From contig JAAXKQ010000009.1 of the NCBI GenBank assembly GCA_025612245.1, forward strand, positions 100,567 to 164,566: a DNA stretch of 64,000 nucleotides, read 5' to 3'. Made by a program: the position numbers and the translations under genes. Below, one piece after another: positions 40,635 through 49,356 of the stretch. The notes under the pieces were generated by a model that saw nothing but the letters and a program-made list of their open reading frames with translations, did not search any database and had not been told where the DNA came from. Numbering within the stretch: position 1 is the stretch's first letter; every line of letters starts with the position of its first letter. The DNA comes from Ignavibacteria bacterium. Its GTDB lineage: Bacteria > Bacteroidota > Ignavibacteria > Ignavibacteriales > SURF-24.

Positions 40635-41612
40635 TTGTCTATAGAAAGTATTATACAGAAAGCAAAAGAAGTAATCTGCAAGGAAGCCGAGGCAGTTTCG
40701 GGTTTAATGGACAGGATAGACGGCGATTTCGTGCGTGCTGTTGAAGTCATTTACGCTTCCAAAGGCAGGGTCATTCTCACGGGTATGGGAAAGTCGGGAC
40801 TGATTGCCCGCAAGATAGTTGCCACAATGAATTCCACCGGTACTCCGGCCATATACCTGCATCCGACCGACGCATTGCACGGTGACCTGGGAATGGTCAG
40901 GCGGGAGGACGTGGTAATTTTAATATCCAAGAGCGGAAATACGGAAGAAATCATAAATCTTATTCCACTCTTAAAGAGGCTCAACGTGGTAATGATTGCC
41001 ATGGTGGGCAACAAGAAGTCCAGAGTGGCAAGAGAATGCAAATTTGTCCTTGACGTGGGCGTAAAAGAGGAAGCCTGCCCATACGACCTGGCGCCAACTG
41101 CCTCAAGCACGGCAACGCTGGTAATGGGGGACGCCCTTTCGATGGCTCTTTTGGAACTAAGGGGTTTTACGAAGGAAGACTTTGCTCTTCTGCATCCGGG
41201 TGGCAGCCTGGGTAAACGCCTCTCGCTTAGAATATCTGAACTGATGATAAAAGGCGAGGACATTCCTGTAGTCAACTGCAAGGCTTCGCTTAAGGACACA
41301 ATACTTGAAATTACTTCAAAGCGCCTTGGAATGACTACGGTTGTGGATGACGATGGTGTACTTGCCGGAATCATCACAGATGGTGACTTGAGGCGTCTGC
41401 TTGAGAAAACAATCAGTTTCAATTCACTCAGGGCCGTAGATATTATGACACGCAATCCTAAGACAATAAAAGAGGATTACCTGGCTTCATTTGCCCTGCA
41501 GTACATGGAAAACTTCAAGATTACCTCACTGATCGTAATTGACGCTGCCAGCCATCCACAAGGAGTAGTTCACCTTCACGACCTTGTAAAACTGGGTCTT
41601 CAGGCAAGATGA
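40635..41612 (+). CDS. kdsD: arabinose-5-phosphate isomerase (KdsD/KpsF family; SIS plus CBS)
   Basis: VILTGMGKSGLIARKI, HPTDALHGDLGMV, CBS pair; TTG start. Confidence 0.94.
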   Translation: MSIESIIQKAKEVICKEAEAVSGLMDRIDGDFVRAVEVIYASKGRVILTGMGKSGLIARKIVATMNSTGTPAIYLHPTDALHGDLGMVRREDVVILISKSGNTEEIINLIPLLKRLNVVMIAMVGNKKSRVARECKFVLDVGVKEEACPYDLAPTASSTATLVMGDALSMALLELRGFTKEDFALLHPGGSLGKRLSLRISELMIKGEDIPVVNCKASLKDTILEITSKRLGMTTVVDDDGVLAGIITDGDLRRLLEKTISFNSLRAVDIMTRNPKTIKEDYLASFALQYMENFKITSLIVIDAASHPQGVVHLHDLVKLGLQAR

Positions 41613-42211
41613 AAATTTTCCGGAATAAGAAAATTACGGGCAGTGCCCTCATGATGGCAGAAATTGCATTTTTCTTTGCTGCTGCCTCATGGCTTTTTAC
41701 GGGCTGTTCTGAAGAAAAGATTAAGCCGCCTGTTCTGGGCGGAAATTCAAAAGGAGAGCTGCCCACACAGGAAAGCTGGAATTTCCAGATGATGTTTACT
41801 GATGAAGGCAAGCTGAAGGCAGTCCTGACGTCTTCGCATGCAAGGGTTTTTGAGGACAAGAAAGAAACCTTGCTCGATACGGTAAGAATTGACTTCTATA
41901 ATGATGCCGGGCAGAAGACTTCTACATTAACCTCGCTTAAGGGCAGGGTTGACGGCTTTACAAATAATATGTATGCCATTGACAGCGTGGTGGCAAGAAA
42001 CGACAGCGGAACAACCCTAAAAACCCAGGAACTAATGTGGCGCAATAAGGACAGGAAGATAGTTTCCGACAAGTTCGTTACCATTGTTTCACCGAGAGAA
42101 AAAATTCAGGGCTACGGGGTAGTTGCCGACCAGAGTCTGCGAAACTATGTTATTTATAAGCCTACGTTTGTTACAGCTCCCGACAATGTATCAGGAGGAG
42201 TAACCCCGTGA
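41609..42211 (+). CDS. lptC: LPS export protein LptC
   Basis: Lipobox-like TGC, LptC-type beta core, operon with LptA-like and LptB. Confidence 0.8.
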   Translation: MKIFRNKKITGSALMMAEIAFFFAAASWLFTGCSEEKIKPPVLGGNSKGELPTQESWNFQMMFTDEGKLKAVLTSSHARVFEDKKETLLDTVRIDFYNDAGQKTSTLTSLKGRVDGFTNNMYAIDSVVARNDSGTTLKTQELMWRNKDRKIVSDKFVTIVSPREKIQGYGVVADQSLRNYVIYKPTFVTAPDNVSGGVTP

Positions 42212-43563
42212 AAAGAGTAATAGTGACATTACTTATACTTATCAGCTCCGTAGCCGTTTATGCCCAGGGCGCACGAGGTTTTATTACAGTTACAGGCGAC
42301 AGTATGTCGGGCAAGCTCCTTGGCGGGGAAAGCATAAGAGAGGTAATTGGCCACGTAAGGCTTCAGCAGGGAAATATAATCATTACATGCCGCAAGGCTA
42401 CGCAGTATCTTGCAAAGAACAACGCAATTCTTGAGGGTAATGTGGTCGTCAGGCAGGATACGCTTACAATTGAGGCTGAGAAGGGGTATTATTACGGCAA
42501 CGAGAGGATTGCCGAGTGCAAGACAGGCGTAAAATTAAACGACGGCAAGGTGATATTAACGGCTGTAAACGGCGATTATTACTTTAATGAGGCAAGAGCT
42601 TATTTTTCACAAAATGTCAGGCTTTACGACACGGTATCGACAATGACGTGTAATGTTCTGAACTATTATAAAAATGAAAACAGGGCTGTTGCCACGGGAA
42701 ACGTGACCATATTCGATTCTGTAAATACGATTATAGCCGACAGCATGACTCACCTGAGGACAACGAGAACCACCTTTGCCGACGGGAAGGTCCAGGTTTC
42801 AAATTCCAGGAACAACGTGATTGTTTACGGAAATCATCTTGAAAATTATGCGCTGAAAAAATACACTATCATTAACGAAAAGCCGCTGCTGATGCAGGTG
42901 GATACTTCGGCAGATGGCAGGCAGCAGGATACGCTCATTATTTCTTCGCGCACGATGGAATCCTTTAATGACACTTCACGGGTTTTCGTTGCAACCGACT
43001 CGGTAAAAATTCTCAGGGGCAATTTTGCTTCAACCAATAATTATTCGATATATTACAGGGATGAGGAAAAAATAATTACATTTAAGCGCCCTAAGGATCC
43101 CGGTGTGCCCGTACTCTGGTATGAAGACTCCCAGCTTTCGGGTGATTCGGTAAACATTTTTACGGCGCGTAACCGCCTGAGGAAAATAGAAGTCTATAAT
43201 AATTCTTTTTTGCTTTCACACAACGAAGGCTTTAATACGAGATACGACCAGATATCGGGCGACCAGATGACTATCTATTTTGACAGCACTGGCATCAACC
43301 ATACGGACGTTAACGGTAACGTGTTGAGCATTTATTATGTGTATGATAAAAATGAGCCTAACGGGCTTACAAAGTCGAGCGCACAGAATGCGAAAATATT
43401 TTTCAGGAATAAGGCTGTAAACGAGGTTAAGATGTTCAATTCGCCCGTAAGCGAATATTATCCTGAGAACCTGGTTGAGAAAAATGAGCTCTCCTATACG
43501 CTGCCCGCATTTTTTATACAGAAGGGCAGGCCTGAGAAAAATACGATGCTTAGTGTATTTTAA
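42208..43563 (+). CDS. LptA/OstA-like periplasmic protein
   Basis: Repeated NAILEGNVVVRQDTLTIEAEKGYYYGNE-type OstA strands; signal peptide. Confidence 0.85.
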   Translation: MKRVIVTLLILISSVAVYAQGARGFITVTGDSMSGKLLGGESIREVIGHVRLQQGNIIITCRKATQYLAKNNAILEGNVVVRQDTLTIEAEKGYYYGNERIAECKTGVKLNDGKVILTAVNGDYYFNEARAYFSQNVRLYDTVSTMTCNVLNYYKNENRAVATGNVTIFDSVNTIIADSMTHLRTTRTTFADGKVQVSNSRNNVIVYGNHLENYALKKYTIINEKPLLMQVDTSADGRQQDTLIISSRTMESFNDTSRVFVATDSVKILRGNFASTNNYSIYYRDEEKIITFKRPKDPGVPVLWYEDSQLSGDSVNIFTARNRLRKIEVYNNSFLLSHNEGFNTRYDQISGDQMTIYFDSTGINHTDVNGNVLSIYYVYDKNEPNGLTKSSAQNAKIFFRNKAVNEVKMFNSPVSEYYPENLVEKNELSYTLPAFFIQKGRPEKNTMLSVF

Positions 43564-43598
43564 TGACATCCGACGGAATTAATTAAACAGAAATTACA

Positions 43599-44339
43599 AT
43601 GGAAAACTCTTTAACATTAAGAAGCGAAGACCTCGTAAAAATATATAAGAAGCGGACAGTAGTTAAAAAAGTATCCGTTCAGGTAACACAGGGTGAAATT
43701 GTTGGTCTCCTGGGCCCAAATGGCGCAGGCAAAACCACGACGTTTTACATGATTGTAGGCATGATAAAGCCCGAGAGCGGAAAGGTGTTTCTGGACTCTG
43801 AGGATATTACAGCAATGCCCATGTATAAAAGGGCACGTCTTGGAATCGGTTACCTGCCGCAGGAGGCTTCCATTTTCCGGCGCCTCAGCGTGGAAGACAA
43901 CCTCATGGCCGTGCTGCAGATGATGGACCTTTCGTCAAAGCAAAGGAAGGAACGCTGTAACCAGCTGCTTGAGGACCTGAACATAACACACATTCGTAAA
44001 AGTCTTGGATTTCAGCTGAGCGGCGGTGAGAGAAGAAGGACTGAAATTGCAAGGGCACTTGCAACAAACCCGAAATTTATACTTCTGGATGAGCCTTTTG
44101 CGGGCGTTGACCCTATTGCAGTTGAGGACATTATGAACATTGTTGCAAACCTCAAGAACCGCGGCATAGGCATTCTTATTACGGACCACAACGTCCATGA
44201 GACGCTAAGCATTGTCGATAAGGCTTACATACTTATAAGTGGAAACATATTCAAATACGGAACAGCCGAAGTTCTGGCTGAAGACGCCGACGTAAGAAAG
44301 CTTTACCTGGGCGAAAAGTTCAAGCTGGACAGGTATTAG
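43599..44339 (+). CDS. lptB: LPS export ABC transporter ATP-binding protein LptB
   Basis: [53 protein letters not shown]. Confidence 0.96.
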   Translation: MENSLTLRSEDLVKIYKKRTVVKKVSVQVTQGEIVGLLGPNGAGKTTTFYMIVGMIKPESGKVFLDSEDITAMPMYKRARLGIGYLPQEASIFRRLSVEDNLMAVLQMMDLSSKQRKERCNQLLEDLNITHIRKSLGFQLSGGERRRTEIARALATNPKFILLDEPFAGVDPIAVEDIMNIVANLKNRGIGILITDHNVHETLSIVDKAYILISGNIFKYGTAEVLAEDADVRKLYLGEKFKLDRY

Positions 44340-44346
44340 TAGAAAT

Positions 44347-44372
44347 AAGCATGCTGCAAAAGCAGCATGCTT
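44347..44372. terminator. 11-bp hairpin between convergent genes
   Basis: aagcatgctgc-aaaa-gcagcatgctt. Confidence 0.65.
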
Positions 44373-44392
44373 CTCAAATTTCCGGGAAAACC

Positions 44393-45973
44393 TTATTTCT
44401 TAAACTCACGGATTATCTTATCCAAATCTTCCTTGTTCATTCCGCTGCCGTATATGCCTCCGGACTTTTTTTCAGCAGACTCTCTTTCAGGTTTCTTTGT
44501 TTCAGCTGAAAAGCTAAGGCCGGGGTTCCCTGCGCGTGCCCTCAGCCGGTCCTCAATCTGCTGCATGAAGCTAGAAGAGCCCGCGGCATTTGAGCCGTAT
44601 GAGGAAACGCTCTCGCCTGAGTTTACAGGATTGACCTCAAAGGCAAGAGTCTTTACATTCATAAGGTGTTTTGCTGTTACGTTCTCTGAAACAATTGAGC
44701 CTCCCCAGGTGCCAGGTCCAAGCGTAAGGCTGGGGGCAAGAGCTGTCGTATAGCCCACAGCGCCGAGCGAATTAACCGTGTTGACCATGATTCTGAATGC
44801 GGGTTTTTCAAGGGCAAACTTCATTATTATGTCGTTATCGTTCGAGTGGATGCACATAGAGTGCCCGATGCCTCCGAAATTGAGGATTTCGATGCACTTA
44901 TGGCAGCCTTCAAGCCAGCCCTCTACTGTATAAAATGCAAGTATAGGGGAGAGCTTTTCCATCGAGAGAGGTTCATCTCTGCCGACCTTTGTAATTTCTG
45001 CAACCAGCACCCTCGTAGTTTCAGGAACGGAAAATCCCGCATACTTTGCGATCCATGGGGCGGGCATTCCCACAATATCTGGATTAATTCTCCCTTCCTT
45101 TGCAATTGCACGGGAGAGCATTGCTTTTTCTTCTCCGGCAACAAAATAACATCCCTGGGCTTTTGCTTCCTCGATTACTTTCTGATAAATCGGCCTGTCT
45201 ACAACCATGGCCTGTTCCGAGGAGCAGAGAGTGCCGTTGTCGAATGTGGTTCCGTAGACGATGTCGGCTACGGCTTTCCTGTAATTTGCAGTACGCTCGA
45301 TGAAAGCAGGCACGTTGCCGGGTCCCACTCCGTAGGCCGGTTTTCCGGCGCTATAGGCAGCCTTTACCATCGGGGTGCTTCCGGTGGCAAGAATGACGGC
45401 AACGTTTTTATCCCTCATCAGGGCTTCTGTGCCTTCAACCGTTGGTACACTCATGCACTGCATAAGTCCTTTCGGGGCTCCTGCCTTTTCAGCGGCATCA
45501 GAAATTACCCTCAGGGCTTCCATAGAGCAGTTGACTGTCCTGGGGTGAGGGCTGCATACAATGCCATTGCGGCATTTTAAAGAGATGATGGATTTGAACA
45601 TTGCCGTTGAAGTCGGGTTAGTTGACGGCACGAGTGCTGCAACTACACCCATAGGTTCGGCAATTTTTACCAGCTTACCGTTTTGCTCTGTTGCAATTAC
45701 ACCAACTGTCTTGAGATCTTTAATGTATTCGTAAACAGATTTTGTTGCGAATTCATTTTTTATCTTCTTGTCGGTCCACTTGCCGAAGCCGCTTTCCTCA
45801 CAGGCCATCTTAGCCAGGCGTTCTGCTTCGCTGTAGCCGGCATCTGCCATGGCCCTGATGATTTTATCTACCTGTTCCTGGTTATAGTGCTTGAATTCGA
45901 GTTGTGCTTCTTTGGCTTTTTTTGCCAGGTCCCTGGCTTCCTGAATTGACTGAAGGTCTTTGTCTAGATTCAT
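44393..45973 (-). CDS. CoA-acylating aldehyde dehydrogenase (PduP/EutE-like) with C-terminal encapsulation-peptide-like tail
   Basis: VPSTNPTSTAMFKSI, GTTFDNGTLCSSEQ catalytic Cys region, GAVGYTTALAPSLTLGPGTWGGS; tail GGIYGSGMNKEDLDKIIREFKK. Confidence 0.92.
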   Translation of the reverse strand: MNLDKDLQSIQEARDLAKKAKEAQLEFKHYNQEQVDKIIRAMADAGYSEAERLAKMACEESGFGKWTDKKIKNEFATKSVYEYIKDLKTVGVIATEQNGKLVKIAEPMGVVAALVPSTNPTSTAMFKSIISLKCRNGIVCSPHPRTVNCSMEALRVISDAAEKAGAPKGLMQCMSVPTVEGTEALMRDKNVAVILATGSTPMVKAAYSAGKPAYGVGPGNVPAFIERTANYRKAVADIVYGTTFDNGTLCSSEQAMVVDRPIYQKVIEEAKAQGCYFVAGEEKAMLSRAIAKEGRINPDIVGMPAPWIAKYAGFSVPETTRVLVAEITKVGRDEPLSMEKLSPILAFYTVEGWLEGCHKCIEILNFGGIGHSMCIHSNDNDIIMKFALEKPAFRIMVNTVNSLGAVGYTTALAPSLTLGPGTWGGSIVSENVTAKHLMNVKTLAFEVNPVNSGESVSSYGSNAAGSSSFMQQIEDRLRARAGNPGLSFSAETKKPERESAEKKSGGIYGSGMNKEDLDKIIREFKK

Positions 45974-46120
45974 TTGATTTGCCTTAAAATCTTATTTCGT
46001 GTAAACTGAAATAGGAAAGAAACAAATTTAGCATTCAAAATAAAAAATATTCTTTTTTAATCAAATTGAAATTTATGGGGCAAATATCGGTGCTGAGGCA
46101 GAAAATTAGAGAGGCATTGC

Positions 46121-46171
46121 TTAAAGCCCGGATCTTCCCTCTCTTTGAGAGAGAAGAAATCCGGGCTTTAA
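46121..46171. other. long intergenic hairpin of unknown role
   Basis: ttaaagcccggat ... atccgggctttaa, 13-bp perfect outer stem with inner ctctc/gagag pairing. Confidence 0.7.
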
Positions 46172-46268
46172 GCCAAAACTTTAGTCCGGGGTAAATAAAA
46201 GCCACTATAAGGTAGCCTCGGCAAATCAAGCGAGAAAATATCGGCTAAATTCAATAAACAAAAGCTGC

Positions 46269-46523
46269 CTAGTAGCTGAAAGAGCTGCTGTCTTCTATGG
46301 TCTCTTCATAGGATTTCCTGTCTTCCATTTTCGCTTCCATAGTACTGTTGTTCCCTTGGAGTCTGAAGACTTCATCCTTGGGGATGATGTAACAGTCGCC
46401 TACTTTCTCCACGTCGCGTAGGATGTGGAGCCAGACGTAAAGATTTATCTGGCCAATGCTTTTTCCCAGAATAAAGGCTGCTTCTTCGACGCTTAAATAT
46501 TTTTCGCTTTTCTTGATGAACAT
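46269..46523 (-). CDS. small HTH (excisionase/MerR-like) DNA-binding domain protein
   Basis: KYLSVEEAAFILGKSIGQINLYVWLHILRDVEKVGDCYIIPKDEV resembles an HTH_17-type fold. Confidence 0.55.
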   Translation of the reverse strand: MFIKKSEKYLSVEEAAFILGKSIGQINLYVWLHILRDVEKVGDCYIIPKDEVFRLQGNNSTMEAKMEDRKSYEETIEDSSSFSY

Positions 46524-46653
46524 AATTACCTCTGATTGAAGACCATAGATAGTTAATTAATCTTTACTGAAAAGCGTCAAAAATAAGGCCACGGCAGAAA
46601 TAATCTTTAGGACAGTCTTTTTTAGCCTTGAGAGTAATTGTTACATGTAAGAA

Positions 46654-47403
46654 TTACTGAAAAATTTCCTTGAGTCTGCTGTAACCGCTTTTGCTTACGG
46701 GCAGGAATTTACCGCCTGAGACCTGCAGGCGGTAGGAATCCTTTTCAAAAAGTTCAATCTGTTTTATTTCCGAAATGCGAACAAGATACGACCTGTGTAT
46801 TCTGATGAATTCCTCCGGGTTAAGGTGGTCCTCAAAGAACTTCATCGTTTTCTGTTTCAGGAACCGTCCTTCCGTTGTATATAACATTACGTAATCATCC
46901 TGGGCTTCTATGTATAAGATTTTATCTGATGGGATGATATGGATTTTGGGCCCGTTTTTTACGACTACTCTTTCCAGGAATTCCTGCTGTTTATCCATCT
47001 GTTCAAAGACTTTGCTTATAGTTTCACTATTTTTCTTTTTGTCTGAAAGGAATAATGAAGCCTTTGAAATTGCCTCTTTGAGTCTTTCTTCGGAGAATGG
47101 CTTCAGGAGGTAATCGGCTGCGTTTGTCTCGAAGGCTTTCAGGGCGTACTGGTCGTATGCCGTTGTAAAAATTACAACGGGAAGCTCATCCAGCAATTCA
47201 AGCATCTCGAAGCCGCTAATCTTGGGCATCTGTACGTCGAGGAATATCAGGTCAGGCTTAAACTCATTTATTGCTTTAATTCCCTCGAACCCGTTGCTGC
47301 ATTCGGAGGTTACTTCCACTTGGGGAATGCTTTTCAGGTACGCTTTTATTATCTCTCTTGCAAGAGGCTCATCGTCAATGATAATTGCACTGATTTTACT
47401 CAT
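46654..47403 (-). CDS. LytTR family response regulator
   Basis: IIIDDEPLAREII, DLIFLDVQMPKISGFE, LytTR IHRSYLVRISEIKQIE. Confidence 0.95.
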   Translation of the reverse strand: MSKISAIIIDDEPLAREIIKAYLKSIPQVEVTSECSNGFEGIKAINEFKPDLIFLDVQMPKISGFEMLELLDELPVVIFTTAYDQYALKAFETNAADYLLKPFSEERLKEAISKASLFLSDKKKNSETISKVFEQMDKQQEFLERVVVKNGPKIHIIPSDKILYIEAQDDYVMLYTTEGRFLKQKTMKFFEDHLNPEEFIRIHRSYLVRISEIKQIELFEKDSYRLQVSGGKFLPVSKSGYSRLKEIFQ

Positions 47404-47406
47404 ATT

Positions 47407-48459
47407 CTAAGATTCTCCCAAAGGAATGAAAATGTTTACCTTAAAGATGCCCCGCTTGTTCTCGACTACCAGCAAATTATCCTGGCGGTAAATTAAAGAG
47501 AGTCTATTTTTAATGTTCCTAATTCCGATTTTCTCCCCGGAAGGCGAAAGGCTATCTTCGTCGTAGTTATTTTCAACTGTTATCTTAAGATAATTATTTT
47601 CTTTTTTACAGTTCAGCTTAATTGTAACCTTCTCCAGGCTTTCATATACGCCGTACTTTATTGCATTTTCCAGCAGAGGCTGAAGTATCATTGGTGGAAT
47701 CATAATTCCGGTGCAGCTGTCTTCAAATTCTTCGACGTATTCGAATTTATTGCCGAACCTTACCTTCTCAATATCCAGGTAAAGTCTGAGATTTTTAATT
47801 TCTTCAGAAAGCTTATGAAACTGTTTTTCGCTTTCGGATAAAGTAGCTCTCATGTACTCGGAAAGTTTTATTGTCATTTCCCTTGCCTTTGCCGGATCGA
47901 TCAGCGTAAGTGAGCTGATTGAATTAAGGCTGTTAAAAAGAAAATGGGGATTGATCTGGTACTTGAGAGACTTTAGTTCGGCTTCCCTGGCAAAAGTTCT
48001 GAGTTCAGATTCCTTGAGAAGCTTATCATTATAGCTGCTGTAGAAAATGTAAAGGTAATAAAATGAAGTGTATATTACATAGAGAATAATGCCGATTAAA
48101 ATTCTCCAGGCCAGAGTTTGGAATATAAAGCTTTTAAGGTGACTGTCCGGACTGAATATGAAAAACAGAATAAATAAAGACATCCCAATCCAGAGTGAAG
48201 AGGAAACAATTGCCGAGAGAATGTGCTGTGCTGCAAAACGGAAGCTCGAATTCCTGTCGATTGAAAGATACTTAACCGGGTACCACAGCCCGAGTCCCAG
48301 CCACAGGTAAATTACGTTAAAGACGAGGCTGTCCAGGACTGCATCAGAAAAACCCAAGCCTGCAGCGTTAAGGAGAAAAAGAATATGGATAACTGCAAAG
48401 GTTATCCATATAAACGTGTAGAAAATAAAATTTCTTAATATCAGAAGCGGATTATTCAT
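47407..48459 (-). CDS. LytS-type sensor histidine kinase
   Basis: TM helices then LKYQINPHFLFNSLNSISSL and MILQPLLENAIKYG. Confidence 0.94.
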   Translation of the reverse strand: MNNPLLILRNFIFYTFIWITFAVIHILFLLNAAGLGFSDAVLDSLVFNVIYLWLGLGLWYPVKYLSIDRNSSFRFAAQHILSAIVSSSLWIGMSLFILFFIFSPDSHLKSFIFQTLAWRILIGIILYVIYTSFYYLYIFYSSYNDKLLKESELRTFAREAELKSLKYQINPHFLFNSLNSISSLTLIDPAKAREMTIKLSEYMRATLSESEKQFHKLSEEIKNLRLYLDIEKVRFGNKFEYVEEFEDSCTGIMIPPMILQPLLENAIKYGVYESLEKVTIKLNCKKENNYLKITVENNYDEDSLSPSGEKIGIRNIKNRLSLIYRQDNLLVVENKRGIFKVNIFIPLGES

Positions 48460-48465
48460 TTCTTT

Positions 48466-49224
48466 TTATGCAGTCTTGATTTCTCCGCCGCCGAAGAGAA
48501 GCAGCCCTCTTATTATGAGCTTCCTGTCCTCAGGGTAAGCAATGCCGGGATCTTTTCTCCTTTCATCTGAAAAGCCGCCCAGGATTGGTGTTGCCTCAAC
48601 TATAACTTTCCAGTCCCTTGGAATATAAAGCGTTGTGCCTCCGAAGATTGCGGTAACTTCAAGTATGTTGTTTCCGGGGGCGAGTTTGCAGTTATAAAGA
48701 TCTATTTCCGAGCCTCCGAAGATGGAAGTTATTCTGCCGCCCTGAAATTCTTCCGAAGCAATTGATTTTTTTATGCCGCTGAAGATGGCAGTTTCATCCA
48801 GGAAATTCTCGTTTACGGGGTTACCGCGCTTATAATACCTGCTTTTGAAGTGTTCTGAAACGTGGTCTGCTATCTTCTCGGCAGCCTGATCCCTGAATCT
48901 TCTGCGGGGATGAGCGATGCCAAATAAAATGTAGAGTCCGAGTATTATCAGGAGCACCGGCCAAATAGTCCAGAAATCATAATTGAAGTGGTCTGAAGCC
49001 CAGAAAAGGACTCCAAGCATTATCAGTATTGAGCCTCCTCTGTAATTTCCGTTTGCAATCAGTATTATGCCTATCAGCAGAAGTATTCCCTGTGGGAAGG
49101 TTACAATTTCGCCAAGGGGGAAAAAAAGCATATGAAGGTTAGATAAAAGCAGAATGATGCCCAAAGCCACTATTATTGTGCCCAAAAGAAAAGTTCTTCC
49201 GGATCTTCTTCTTATCTCACTCAT
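48466..49224 (-). CDS. LiaF-like (cell-wall-active antibiotic response) membrane protein
   Basis: TM cluster; C-terminal IFGGSEIDLYNCKLAPGNNILEVTAIFGGTTLYIPRDWKV. Confidence 0.85.
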   Translation of the reverse strand: MSEIRRRSGRTFLLGTIIVALGIILLLSNLHMLFFPLGEIVTFPQGILLLIGIILIANGNYRGGSILIMLGVLFWASDHFNYDFWTIWPVLLIILGLYILFGIAHPRRRFRDQAAEKIADHVSEHFKSRYYKRGNPVNENFLDETAIFSGIKKSIASEEFQGGRITSIFGGSEIDLYNCKLAPGNNILEVTAIFGGTTLYIPRDWKVIVEATPILGGFSDERRKDPGIAYPEDRKLIIRGLLLFGGGEIKTA

Positions 49225-49356
49225 TGTAAAACCTCTATCTTTGAAAGTTAGTTAAATTTCTTACTACAAAATTAACATCAAAGATAATTTCTCAAAGGCA
49301 TAATCGGTGAAAAGGGGAAAATTACCGGTAAATGGGAACTATCTGTCAGAAAAAGC

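Noticed and set aside
40751-41455. 234-aa minus-strand ORF antisense to kdsD
   Set aside because: Ser/Arg-rich shadow of a clear KdsD gene; no independent support.
44846-45580. 244-aa ORF on the + strand antisense to the aldehyde dehydrogenase
   Set aside because: Fully inside a strongly supported minus-strand gene; the translation resembles no family and is a codon-bias shadow.
46035-46229. 64-aa minus-strand ORF between AldDH and HTH genes
   Set aside because: Composed largely of the hairpin sequence at 46121-46171; no coding character.
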